64,000 bases of DNA from Eretmocerus hayati. Its lineage: Eukaryota; Arthropoda; Insecta; Hymenoptera; Aphelinidae. The stretch spans positions 78,138,186-78,202,185 of the forward strand of contig CM056743.1 of the NCBI GenBank assembly GCA_029851415.1, in the 5' to 3' direction. Below the pieces are notes generated by a model. The model did no database searches, had not been told where the DNA came from, and saw nothing but the letters and a program-made list of their open reading frames with translations. Positions within the stretch are counted from its first letter, which is position 1; each line of letters begins with the position of its first letter. Shown piece by piece: positions 34,586 to 45,461 of this stretch. The position numbers and the translations under genes are program-made.

Positions 34586-34898
34586 TCAACACTTGGGTAA
34601 AATCTGCGCGTGAGTTTAAGAGTTACGTTTCAAGACTGATCAATCAACTGCTGTTGACACTCAATTTTTATAGCTTTGTGGTTATGAAATTTGGACCTTT
34701 TTTTGGCCGTGCGCGTAACTCGGAGTTACTGTGGGTTACGCGCACGGCGACAACAATGCGCTGAATCAACCTGCCTTCATAATTCTGATTGCTCAATTAA
34801 ATAGAGGTTACTCAAAAGACAAGCAATCCTCAATCGCAACTCAGCAATTCACAACTTCTTTGGGTAATTGGGTCACCTCGGGATGGCGGGACGCCACA
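34586..34898 (-). repeat. 5' LTR of the errantivirus
   Basis: A direct copy of the repeat at 20153-20467, differing at about seven positions by eye. It starts TGTGGCGTCC at 34898 and ends AAGTGTTGA at 34586. Confidence 0.85.
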
Positions 34899-34931
34899 AC
34901 CAGAACACATGGACCAATCTATGAGACCATA
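34899..34931 (-). CDS. Antisense gene, 5' half of the exon split by the errantivirus
   Basis: A good acceptor (TTTTTTTCTCTTTAG) ends at 34932. It is followed by 11 open codons (YGLIDWSMCSG) up to the LTR edge; the same exon resumes at 20152. The entry phase is 0, which does not match the phase-2 end of the exon at 35568, so an intermediate exon is probably missing. Confidence 0.5.
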
Positions 34932-35567
34932 CTAAAGAGAAAAAAACTCGGGGCAAATTCAATAGATAAGAGGATAGATGCTCTACTTAGCGTATGAAGA
35001 TCAGGCGTCTACTTGCTTCACACCGGGACGCGTAACTCTAGCAATAGCCCTCGCAGTACCGAAATGAGATGAAGATTTTTCTTATATAGTGCGAGAATCT
35101 TACAGGCAAGCTTTTGAGAGCTAATTGAGACGTTGTGTTATAACCCATCTCAGAGTCTCTTTCAAGAGGAAACTATACACATACTTTTTACGGTAAAATA
35201 TTCTAGATTCGTATCAACAATTTATAGCCTCTCAACAAATTTTCAATCACAATGTAAATTTTTGTCCCAAACAAGCAATCAAGGAAGACGTACTGCGGAT
35301 GAAAAACCAAATCGCGTGCATCGCAAAATTAATCAAGAAAATCAGCTAAGGAAAATTGTAAAATCGTAGGAAAGTTTTGGGTTCCGCAATTAAATTACTA
35401 ACTAAACGTACACGGAATATTCTGTATTGAAGATATTGAGGATAAACAACTATCGGCACTAATAATTGTCTTCCTTCATAGCCGACGTAGAGATAGAAGA
35501 TTTTTATTATCATCAATATCGAAAGAACATGTGTCGAATTCACCATCTTCAGAATGATAATACTTAC

Positions 35568-35945
35568 AAACACCTCGCGCAGAGCGTAGAGAAATCTACG
35601 TTGTTTGTAAAAGGTCCAGTTGATTCGCAATGTAAACAAACTGTGCTTGCTTCAACGGGACAGTCATCAGGTGATGAATGATGTTTAAAGTACTCAATTA
35701 GTCCATATACGTTCGAGATACGATCGTGGATCCATCTCTCCATACCATTAATTTCGCTGACAAGGGGTAAGATGGCTTTCTCGTAAGCTATCTGATACTC
35801 ATACAGGGCAATGATTATAGAATCTTCTAACTCGATGTTCGCAGGATTTATAATCTCTGGTCGTAGCCTTTGCGAGCGACGTTGGTGGCTCTTCCGCAAT
35901 CGCTTTGGAAGCTGCACTCGTCGTAACCATACAACAGGAAGTTTT
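35568..35945 (-). CDS. Antisense gene, third exon (CxxC pairs)
   Basis: The frame contains a basic segment (QLPKRLRKSHQRRSQRLR), a helical region, and C-x2-C pairs (VCLHC and LCARC) like a zinc ribbon. It ends at a perfect donor GTAAGTA at 35567. The start is uncertain. The acceptor TTTAG at 35946-35950 fits the phase of the second exon, but the open frame extends upstream to about 36073, and an alternative first exon with ATG at 36049 is possible. Confidence 0.5.
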
Positions 35946-36629
35946 CTAAACGCATCAAGGCAGTGCTGATTCTTGTATTGTGAAACTCGATTACGATCCA
36001 GATGAACACAAAGTAGGGCATTAAGGTTTGCGAAAACGTGCGGAGACATTAAAGCAAATTTTGTAAACCAGAAAACTTCAAAATATTGAACAAATCAAAT
36101 GGAACCACTATCTCGTAAGCTCGGAAACGAAATGACAGCACGATCAAAGTGTGTGTAGCCTCTCACTTACGCTCGATTAATTTTATCGACAGAGGAATTA
36201 GGAACGAAAGAAGAAGACATAGAAAAATAATGATGAGTGCAGGCTCTTGAGATCAAATGAGCACCGCAACTCAATACTGAGGCGTGTTAGCCCATCTACT
36301 GAATAATTTCTCTTGTGTCAAAAAGTTTGGTCGACAACTGACATTTCCCACTATTCAGAAGAGAACCAATACATACTGTAGTTATCTTCGTTACATATTC
36401 GGAACACTAATTCTATTCATCGACAAATAGCTCGAAATGGTGAATCTTTTGAAGTAAGGAATTTCGATCAATAGAGAAAAAGCTTAGCAGCCTGTCGAAA
36501 ATGACATCAGTGAAGGTCTCTCTGACTATCCATCTTAGAGCTGGAATTTGGTATGAAAGAAAAAGTTCTTATCACTCGCAAACATTCAATCAAAAATTTG
36601 GTTCTTTCCATATTTGGAGCTCTACTTAC

Positions 36630-36988
36630 ATACAACTTTTGGAGAACCCGTAGATATGATCCATCAACTTACGTTGAACTGTCCAACAATTGGGGCAGCG
36701 GTTTGCATGGGTTTCTGGACTCTCTTCACCACTATATTTCAGATCATATTGTCCGTCGACAATTAGCTGATGGAGGCGAGCCATTTGCTCGTCACGCTCG
36801 AGATACCGAGTCGTGCGCCGGGTATCCGTGACTCGCAGCCCTGCGATTGACAACTGAAGTTGACGAATGACAGGATCACTGTCTGAATCAGAATCCTCTG
36901 GTTCTTCCATATGGAGAGAAAGTCTTCTCTTCTTACAAGACAACGATTTCTCGGACGTATCAACAATACCTCCACCAGTAAGTGGACT
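36630..36988 (-). CDS. Antisense gene, second exon
   Basis: The acceptor GACGTTTTCAG (ending at 36989) and the donor GTAAGTAG (at 36629) both match consensus. The exon begins SPLTGGGIVDTSEKSLSC and carries an acidic Ser/Asp run (EPEDSDSDSDP) and a C-x2-C (RCPNC) near its end. It enters in phase 0 from the first exon through a 77-nt intron and leaves in phase 2. Confidence 0.65.
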
Positions 36989-37065
36989 CTGAAAACGTCA
37001 ATAATTGTCGGAATAATGAGTTCAGAAGTAATGCTTGACGCTTCCATATCAAGTGTAGAATCTAC

Positions 37066-38244
37066 CTCGAGGGTTATGGACGTTTTTCTCTCGGCATCAT
37101 CAGAGCACTGTTCTGTTCTGGGGTCCGGTACATCGACCAACAAGGCAGCAGCTTTCGCGCTTCTGCCCCGTGTTTGAATAGGCTCACTGCAAGTTTGCAA
37201 GAGAGGTTTCTCCAATTTTCGCTCGGACTTCGGGCCTGTCTTACGTTTTCCTAAACCTGGACTGTATGCACTATTTTTCATCGGCTGTTTTTTCGACTTT
37301 TTGCGAGGTCTACCACCTCGTTTAGGCGAAGGAAACAAATGTTTATTTAGTTGATTACACCTGGAGACGCAAATTCGCTCTTGTCTCACAAGCACAGGAA
37401 GCAATGGCCTCTCACCAGCAGTTATAGTCACACTGTTAAGGTGATTCATTGATGATACCTCACTCTTTCCATTTACATCGGGAAGTGACTCGCTATCAAC
37501 CTCAAGAACAATTTCTCCCAAAAGAAGGGGTGGTCTGATAAATGCCTCATCATAAATATCCATTTCCGAGTCATCAGCAAGTAAAGGATCGAACTCTTCA
37601 CTATCTTGTAAATCATCAGTGGTGACAGTAGGAACGTCCGCCCCCACGCCAGAATCAGGTCCAATGCGGCTTGCAAGGGTAGCTACTACACGGTCATCAA
37701 TGTCCTCGAGGCATTCGGTCAGTCCTGTACTATGGCTTGTAGAAGAAACGGACGCATCTTGGTTTACAGCCATACTATCACAAGAAATTTCATTGCTACA
37801 CACATCACGCACAGTCTCCTCTTTGAATCTCACCTTACGCTGACAAAATGTCTGAAGTCCGCTCGTTGACGGTACAGCACCGTCAGGTTGCACAAAATCC
37901 AAAGGATCCGAAAACCCTGGTACTTTGACGGCTGATGGCAAACTTGTAACACTTGTAATAATAGGCCCTTGAAACCCGGACTCATTCGAATCTTCATGTT
38001 CATTTAGATCAGTGTCGTGCTGACACATAACTTCGTGCACCCTTTCGTAATGGGCAAATCTACAAGGCCCACTTTCATCATCGTCATCATCGGAAGTGAC
38101 ATAACGATAACTGTCGAAATCATAGTCTTCGTCACCGGGACCAGAATGTCTATTATCACTGCCGGTCTCATAATCTTCTTCTCCGTGCTCCAAATAATCA
38201 TAATCACCCACTTCACAATCGTCACTTTCACGATCAAAACTCAT
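37066..38244 (-). CDS. Antisense gene, first coding exon (acidic, AT-hook)
   Basis: The ATG at 38244 opens 393 codons ending at the donor GAG/GTAGAT (37065). The first 80 residues are very acidic with Tyr/Asp/Glu repeats. A basic AT-hook-like motif (KRGGRPRKKSKK) lies near residue 311, followed by further Lys/Arg stretches. This suggests a nuclear, DNA-associated protein. The frame is intact, in contrast to the decayed gag and env of X. No enzymatic motif was seen and I do not recognise the family. Confidence 0.65.
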
Positions 38245-39979
38245 TATGTAAACGTTTATGTAAGGGTGTAAGGTGAAGAAAAATCCACCTCACCAAACCG
38301 AGGTAAACACGATACTGAAGATGAGAATTATATAGCTTGCCAGTGAAACCAAAAACAGCAATCTCAAGAGCTCAGATTGACCATAAGGGGCACGCGATAG
38401 TTCAAAGTACGAGAGAGGGAGGTAAGATGGGTAACGTTTATCAAAATAAAACCGGCGGAATGATCAATCAATAAATCCAGTCCCAACAAGCGTCTGTCTG
38501 TCGAGTGCAAACTCAAGGAGCAAGTAAGAGCGGTAAAGTGGCGCTTGACTGATGTCTTGCGATAAGTATACGGTGACGCGCACGAGTCACTCAGCGCCGA
38601 CACGTCAAGTGCTCCACACAAGAACCACCATTCAGTGCAGAATTGAGCTTCTTAACAACTTGTCAGGCTAACCAGGTGGTCACCAGATCATCCCAGGCGA
38701 TACACTTTCTCATTTAATGCGCAGGAGGAGATACCGCAACAGCGCTACCCTTTTAGGAACCAATACAAAGTCGAGGTTATCTATCGCTCCACACATAAAA
38801 TTTAAGGCTCATTAATTAAGAGACAGAATGGACACATGGCACGCATAGAACACGCACACCCGAAATATATGTGAAATTTCTTATCTGCACGAGATCATCA
38901 AAAATATCAGAATCAAAGTAAATAAACATCGAATATTTATCAATATCAGTGGTCGAACCAGAGCATAGCCGACAGAACTCTCCTCACCGGGGATCATAAA
39001 ATTACTGTCTGAATTTAATTTTATTGCAGAACTCCGGAATTTCGAAAAGATCGAATGGATTTGCGACCCATCAAACACAGTCCGCTCTTATGACTCTAGA
39101 ACGTGGATTTTGCTCGAATCGTATCGCCGATCTCGTTTGTGTATCGAACTAATCGCTGGCCTGCCCATGGGGATGTCTCGATTCTAGCCGGGTCGATCGA
39201 TTCTGGCTCTGCGCCTATGCTTTATCTCTTGAACACACTGATACACCGGGGTATTGCTGTATTGGTGTGTTCGGGAGAAGGATGATCGAGAAGCAGCTCC
39301 GTATATATATAGATTCCTGCATCGCGACGATATATACAGCATAGCAGATGGAAGCAGAAGAGATTTTATCCATCTAACCTACTCTTGCGAATCGCGATGC
39401 TTGGCGATGCTGATGCTCAAACTGCTCATGTTTTTCGGTATGGTCGATGAGATATGTGTTGATCAATGTTGATTTTCCAGATTGTCCGTTCATCCGTAGT
39501 TTCCAGGAATATATTGAGTATGATTCTAGACTTTTAAAATATGATTTGTGAATAGTGCGGCAGGAGGCGCAAAGATGATTTTTTTCATGTTCTTATACAT
39601 TGGTACTCTCTTTGTATTGTAATCTCACGACACATTTCCTGGCTGGATACAGTGCAAATAGTGCAAATGTGTAGAGGATATGGTGCATATAGTGCGAATG
39701 TGATGTGTGATGATGAAGCCTCCAGCCCCAATGAGAGTTGTGTGACAAAATTTCTTCAGATTGTTAAGATAATGCAGAATTCCCAACCAAAATATGAAAA
39801 TTTTGGCGTGATCCCAGCTCCATCCGGTTTCAAAGAGCTTTTGGCCTGCTTTGATGTTGATGGCCATTAATTGGATTACGTACTTTATTATCCTTTCAAT
39901 CTTGAGCATTGTTTTGAAGTGGTGTCAAAAACTCATTGTTCTGCTACAACCTCAATTCATTCATCCTGATGATTCAATA
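38245..39979. other. Upstream region of the antisense gene
   Basis: 5' UTR and promoter sequence for the minus-strand gene would lie here. TCAGT initiator-like matches occur on the minus strand around 38545-38560 after a TATACTTA, but spacing is shorter than usual. No other gene was recognised. TATATATATA runs occur near 39303-39345. Confidence 0.35.
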
Positions 39980-40672
39980 AGCTTATTCGTCCTTGATGAA
40001 TTCAATTTGTCTCTATTATTGAGTGAGAGTGATGAAGCTCTGATCAGAAAGTCTTATGATGAAGTTAGAAATTTGAAAGAGTATAAGCTTGGTTATAGCG
40101 TCCTTGCAATTTCAACACAGTTGCTTCTTGAAATATATTAATACATGATTCTAAATTGTTCCACGCTCAGATTTTGGTAAAGACAAGTGACTCATATCAA
40201 CATGACATGATATCTATCAGTTATCAAGTTTTACTGAAATCAAGCTCAGTTGTTCAATGTAATCCCTCATAGGAGTAACCAATACAATTGTGTGGAGATT
40301 AAACAACAGTCATGAGTTTGGTGTGGTTGTGATAGCTGTATGTGGAATATGTGGTGGAAAACCGACACACAATTGTTTTGGACACTGTCATGAGAAATCA
40401 CAATGGATGGCTACGCTTGATTGTCACCGGAACTTGATTGCCAGACGATGTATTATGTCATGTTGATATATGTTATCTCTACCTATACCAAAATGTGAGT
40501 GTGCAATGATACCAGAATCATACAGTAGTGCATTTGACGTCACAACTGTGTTGAAATTGCAACCCCGCTGTAACCAAGTTTCATATTCTTTTAAATTTCC
40601 AACTTCATCATCAGACTCTTCGCTCAGAGTTTCATCACATTCACTCACTAATGGACACAATTTGGATTCATC
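39980..40672. repeat. Inverted duplication with about 435-bp spacer
   Basis: The segment at about 39980-40110 (plus) and that at about 40545-40672 (minus) match imperfectly along about 130 bp. Both encode a related acidic frame ending DEVGNLKEYE or DEVRNLKEYK. A 21-bp duplication (AATTTGGATTCATCAAG) lies next to the right arm near 40660-40700. It is a decayed inverted repeat of unknown origin. Confidence 0.55.
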
Positions 40673-40823
40673 AAGCAACACAATTTGGATTCATCAAGAA
40701 TGCACGAGTCATTTAATCAGTAGCTCAAGGATGGATGAATTTCCAAGAATATTTGTAGACATTCACCAAGATCCCCAGTTGCTAGGAGTGGAATTGTCTG
40801 ACTTTCATGGCTACAAAATATGA

Positions 40824-43800
40824 ATCTTTTTTTATCAGATCATATAATGCATGCGTAAATATAATGTTTGAGTGTGATGAGTGAGCAATGGAGAGACTTT
40901 GTAACGAAAGAGTATCAATGTGTGATTATATGGCAACTCTTGGATTTCTTTCCTCCATGATTCACATTTTTTCAGCCTCACCCTGAGACCACCAACTGGA
41001 AATTTTTTTTATTACGCCCTTGATTACATGGTGACAATTGACAGGATTTTGGGATTCAAGGTCATAATTATTGGATTTTATCACTCATGAATGTCACAAG
41101 ATGGTTGGTTAAGAACTATGATATAGGACAATAACAGAAAGCCTGTGATGATCAATGAGTATCAGCGAGCTCAAAGTCAATGAGTACTGCATTTCATTGA
41201 ATTCTTCAAGAATGTTGTTTGAAGGATGTGGTATATTTTTTGCTTCATTGGGTTTCCTAAACAACACCAACGAAACCGAGGGATCAACTTTTGGGATCTC
41301 TGAATATTAATGATTCATCATGACGTAAGATGAGGATTGTTTGTTGATCAACTTTTCTTTGTTTAATTGAATATAACTTCCATTTAAATTTTGCTGAAAA
41401 ACAGTTCAACATTTCAAGTAGAGACTTGTATATGAACATCTGAATCTCAAGAAATAGACAATCATTGTGCCACAAGTCCAGTGAGTTTAGAGTTAATCTT
41501 TTTCTGGACACTAAGATACCCAATGTTTCCGTGAAACTTGGTAGTTGAGGGAAAATTAGTTGAAATTGAATTCTGAAGTCGTCTTTTTCTTCGACTTCAG
41601 AACCAGTTTGTGTTCCAAATCAAACTTAGTGAATTTTGTCAGATTTCATCAAATATTGGAATCAACCAGGAGATGAAAGTCATGCAATGATGTCTCAAAA
41701 TTTGATACCAAGTCTGAATTAGGAGCAATCAGTTCTCTACTGAATTGGGCAAGAGATTCAAATTTCATCAAATCAAATTCCACCACCCAAGCACTGACTC
41801 CTATTTGATCTCATTGATTATTTTAAATTCAATTTTTCATTCTACAAGACTATCATGTCTTGGTAAAATCAGTTTCAATGTTAGAACTATTCAATTTCAT
41901 TAATTTGCTCTGGGCTCCTCATATTTAGTGTCATTGATAACGTGAATTTGAACGATTTCAGATTAAAAAAATTTCAGTTTTATACTAATTTGCATGTTTG
42001 GTTTCATCAGCAAAAGTTGACTATGAAAGAAAATCTGATTGAACATGAATCTGATCCATGCATTTTTTGATATGCATTACTTTTAGGTTATTTCAAATTC
42101 TTTTTGAACTTCACAGTCTTATATCAATTTTGCCCTGTCACTATGATGAGTTTCGAATCAGTAAGTACTTTTCACAATGAATTCTTTAATCCTAATAATG
42201 TTATGGACTCGTGTACCCAAAAATTCGGCTGAATCGGTGGAATATATCTTATTACGAGGACTCTGATTCTAATACCGTAAGATGTACAGATCATAGAATT
42301 TACTTTCACAATTGAATGAGCAATCACCAAAGCGATGTTCGAGTAACTTCGATGAGACAGGTGCGTTCCGTTTATGATCAGAAGCTACATTATCTTAGAA
42401 CTGAGTTCGTATTAGCACCATTCCGAGAAAGGATTGATCAATATTTTATTGTTCGTGAATGGAACACTGAATGATCTGAAGATATCGGAAATGTTGGATA
42501 GTTTTCTTGAAAATTGGGGCATTGGTCGATCTTTTTAGATTCCACAGTTGTAGATTCCCTAATTGGACCCTGTTAATATGATGACTTTATAATCGGGCTC
42601 TTTCAAAAGTAGTTTGTTGAGTCATGATCTCAAAAAAAGTATGTTTATTCAATCATCAATATCTATCGGTTCGTTAAATCAAGTGTAAGATGGAAGTATT
42701 CCAAATTTAGTTCTATCAAGGATCCAATAGGTCAATTTGAATGAAATGGTGTATTACATTCGACAGTAGAAGATTTTGATGTGGACATCGGTGTATTCGA
42801 TCCATTACATCATCTGATCTGATGAGAATGAATCCAAAGGCTGATATGATGCATATTCAATCTCTAGAAAGGTATCTGTGTATGTTTTGGGAACGAAAAA
42901 CGGAAAGCAATTTTGATTGAAACCGTGTGAGATTTATTTTTATTACCCGGATCACAATTATATGAGTCGTTTTTAAATCGAACCTCTTTGAACCAGATTG
43001 AAATGAAATATCGAACTGCTTGCATCACAGCCGATTAAAATTTAGATCATGAACAAATAAATCTCAGAAACACTTAATTCCTTTATAAAACGTAAAATAG
43101 AGTATGTACACCGTTACTTCAGAATCTCCTCATACTTCGATTTCTCAGTTGTATCTATGATTTATGGATTTCAATACAAAGTGCTGTGATTGATTTAAAT
43201 ACGGAATGGGGGAAAAGATTGATCTTCATCTGAAGATTGGAATTCATAGTGATAACGAAATTTTATTATAGAGTGGAGTTGATATATCTGGCAATCTGGT
43301 CGATGAAAACTCGCAACCATGGATGAGAGACATCACTCGGAGAAAAACGTTTGACTGATATTGAAGCGTGTGAGTTAGAATTTGGGGTGACTTTCGGGTA
43401 TCGACATTTTTGTCAGTATATGGCTTCATTGGACATTTGTAAGTAATCGAATTCCAGTCAAGATCTTGATCTCAATCATGCATCAGGCAAAAGATTTCAG
43501 AAAATGGATCGGTTTCACCCCGAAGTACATTTTTCTGGATACTAAATTAGGATACAATAATTTTTTTGCGTTACCTAGAATCGCTCCATTTTTGAGATAC
43601 ACAATTATTTACTTATCAAGCCTGGTACCTACTTTTGCGAAAAATCGACTCAGAAACCTCCATTGATCGCAGGGATCGTTGTATATACTGGAGCACTTTG
43701 ATGCTGATGATCGAATACAAGGAGTTAACGTTAAGAAGTGGCTACTGAGGCGAGATGAACTGAATTTTTGCTATTGTATACACAGAACGATGTTCGACAA

Positions 43801-45461
43801 AATCCTTCTTCCCGGAGATGGTATTTTTTTTCTCGCTGAAAAATGTTAGTAGTTCTCTATTGAGATACTCAACACGCTCGGATTCGTTCCATGTAAGAAT
43901 TTCATTCGAGAGTGGTGCTCGAACTTTTTGTTCTCTCCAAACAATACTTGGCACCCGAGTCTTTTAGAGGGAAATTCGCATTTTTCGGTGATGATCATTT
44001 CATGATACACGATGAACCGAAAAGTAAAAAATTGAATATCTCAAGAATAGGGCGTCTCTATGCAAAACAAAAAAACTAAGGATATTCTAACTTTGCACTC
44101 ATAATCATATACTTTGGGATAAAATCAATCCATTCTTCGAAATATGGCGCCTGCCTGATTTTTATTGATTCGGTCTGGTCTTGAGTCTTTAAAATTGTGA
44201 AAATTTCATTAGCTCAAGGATTTCGCTCTCAGTCTAAAAAAATCCGAATTTATTTTATGGTCGTCGGGCTACAATTTAGCACATCACGGCCCGGCGACCA
44301 TAAAAAATCATATGCACCTCGTGTTGCAATCGAATACATAATCTACTAATCAAATTTCGTAGTTGGGATCAACTATGTCTAGGATCAAGTTTTGTAATGT
44401 TTGGATAAGATTCTGGAATTCCCGTTGTGTTCTGATAGTGTGAACAGTATATCAACGAATATTTTTCGACATTTTCTTCATTTCTGACGACGCTCAAGTG
44501 ATGGAGTATATTATTCTATCTCATTCATTAATGCATTTGAGGAGCTGACGCAATATATTTTGATATAAAAAATATCAAATATATCTTATCTATCTCAAGG
44601 AGCGAAATTTCCCGGATCCTAGGATCCGGGTTCGGGAATATTCCTGTCAGATCATCAGTCTTTCGAATCAATTTTACTCTCTAAAATATCCAGGGATCTG
44701 GAACCGCAGGAGACCCAGTAGGAAATTGGAGTGATTTTTTCATCTTGAGATATTTTACTATGTGTCAAGATATTCTGGTGATTGCTGATTCGACATTCCT
44801 GTTCCGCAAGAATACGGAAATCGCGGTATTTCAAAAAATTGGAAACATGCCATTATCAGGGGAAACAGCATTTATAACAACACTGCCAAGAAAAAATAGC
44901 GTTGGAGGCAAATATCATTTTATCATTGAATGAATCCATGAGGATGTAAAATATTCCAAATTTTCTATATTTTTTTCTCCTAACTGCTTATCGAAGTCTC
45001 CATCTTTTGAGTTTGCAACAGTGAAATTCTTCAACTGTTTCCAGAATCACACGAATCTTACACTATCCAGATACAAGCATAATATTAACATAGAATTCGT
45101 CAATAGAATGTCCCCAAACGTTGCGTATCAGTTTTTCGCCAGAAACGAAACTCTCCAAGAATACTTGCAAGTTGATGTTGAAAGAGGGATGACTGTATCG
45201 AGGATTTCTAAAAATATTGCGACCCCATACCATGGTGATGCAAACAGAATCGAAAGAATTTAGGTAGTATGAGAGCTTCAAATATTGCTCAAAATGATGC
45301 AGGCATCCTTGGAAGGACAGTGCAAGTGAAGATGTAAGAATAGGTCTACTATTGGATATATAATTGCAATTGCGATGACATGGAACTATTCAATGGAGAA
45401 CCTGTAGACGTTTTAGTTCAGAACAAATCGAAAATCGTAAGCTTTTCATCGCAATACGTCT
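40824..45461. other. Long AT-rich non-coding interior of X
   Basis: No coding region, RNA gene or element end was recognised in 4.6 kb on either strand. The only structure seen is a hairpin near 44252-44308. Confidence 0.5.
44252..44308. repeat. Hairpin
   Basis: ATTTTATGGTCGTCGGGC at 44252-44269 pairs with the near-complement at 44289-44308 around a 19-base loop. Function unknown. Confidence 0.6.

Larger units (their letters stand above)
20153..34898 (-). mobile_element. Endogenous errantivirus-like retrovirus with accessory frames
   Basis: On the minus strand the order is 5' LTR (34586-34898), gag, protease, RT, RNase H, long linker, integrase, env, extra frames, polypurine tract and 3' LTR (20153-20467). 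The LTRs differ at only about seven positions by eye, fewer than the LTRs of X, which fits a younger insertion nested in X. Gag lacks CCHC knuckles and env is of the baculovirus-F type with a proteolytic site and hydrophobic segment, both typical of insect errantiviruses. The coding regions have scattered stops and frame changes. A 2.6-kb inverted-repeat element lies between env and the extra frames. No target duplication is evident at the outer edges. Confidence 0.85.
18390..38244 (-). other. Antisense multi-exon gene carried by X (unknown function)
   Basis: Several minus-strand exons with matching splice signals can be chained: 38244-37066, 36988-36630, about 35945-35568, 34931-34899 joined to 20152-19988 (now split by the errantivirus), 19605-19189 and 18578-18390. 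The first two introns joins and the last three exons agree in phase. The link from the third exon to the split exon does not (phase 2 into phase 0), so another small exon or a different splice is missing from this model. The product would be a large acidic protein with an AT-hook and CxxC pairs, probably nuclear. I do not recognise its family. It lies wholly between the LTRs of X and is antisense to it. Confidence 0.55.

Noticed and set aside
25792..36943. Cys-rich exons of the antisense gene as part of the errantivirus
   Set aside because: They lie outside the viral LTRs and have their own splice signals.
40824..45461. Hidden pol of X
   Set aside because: No RT, RNase H, protease or integrase motif was found in any frame by eye. 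A profile search would be needed to exclude highly decayed remnants.
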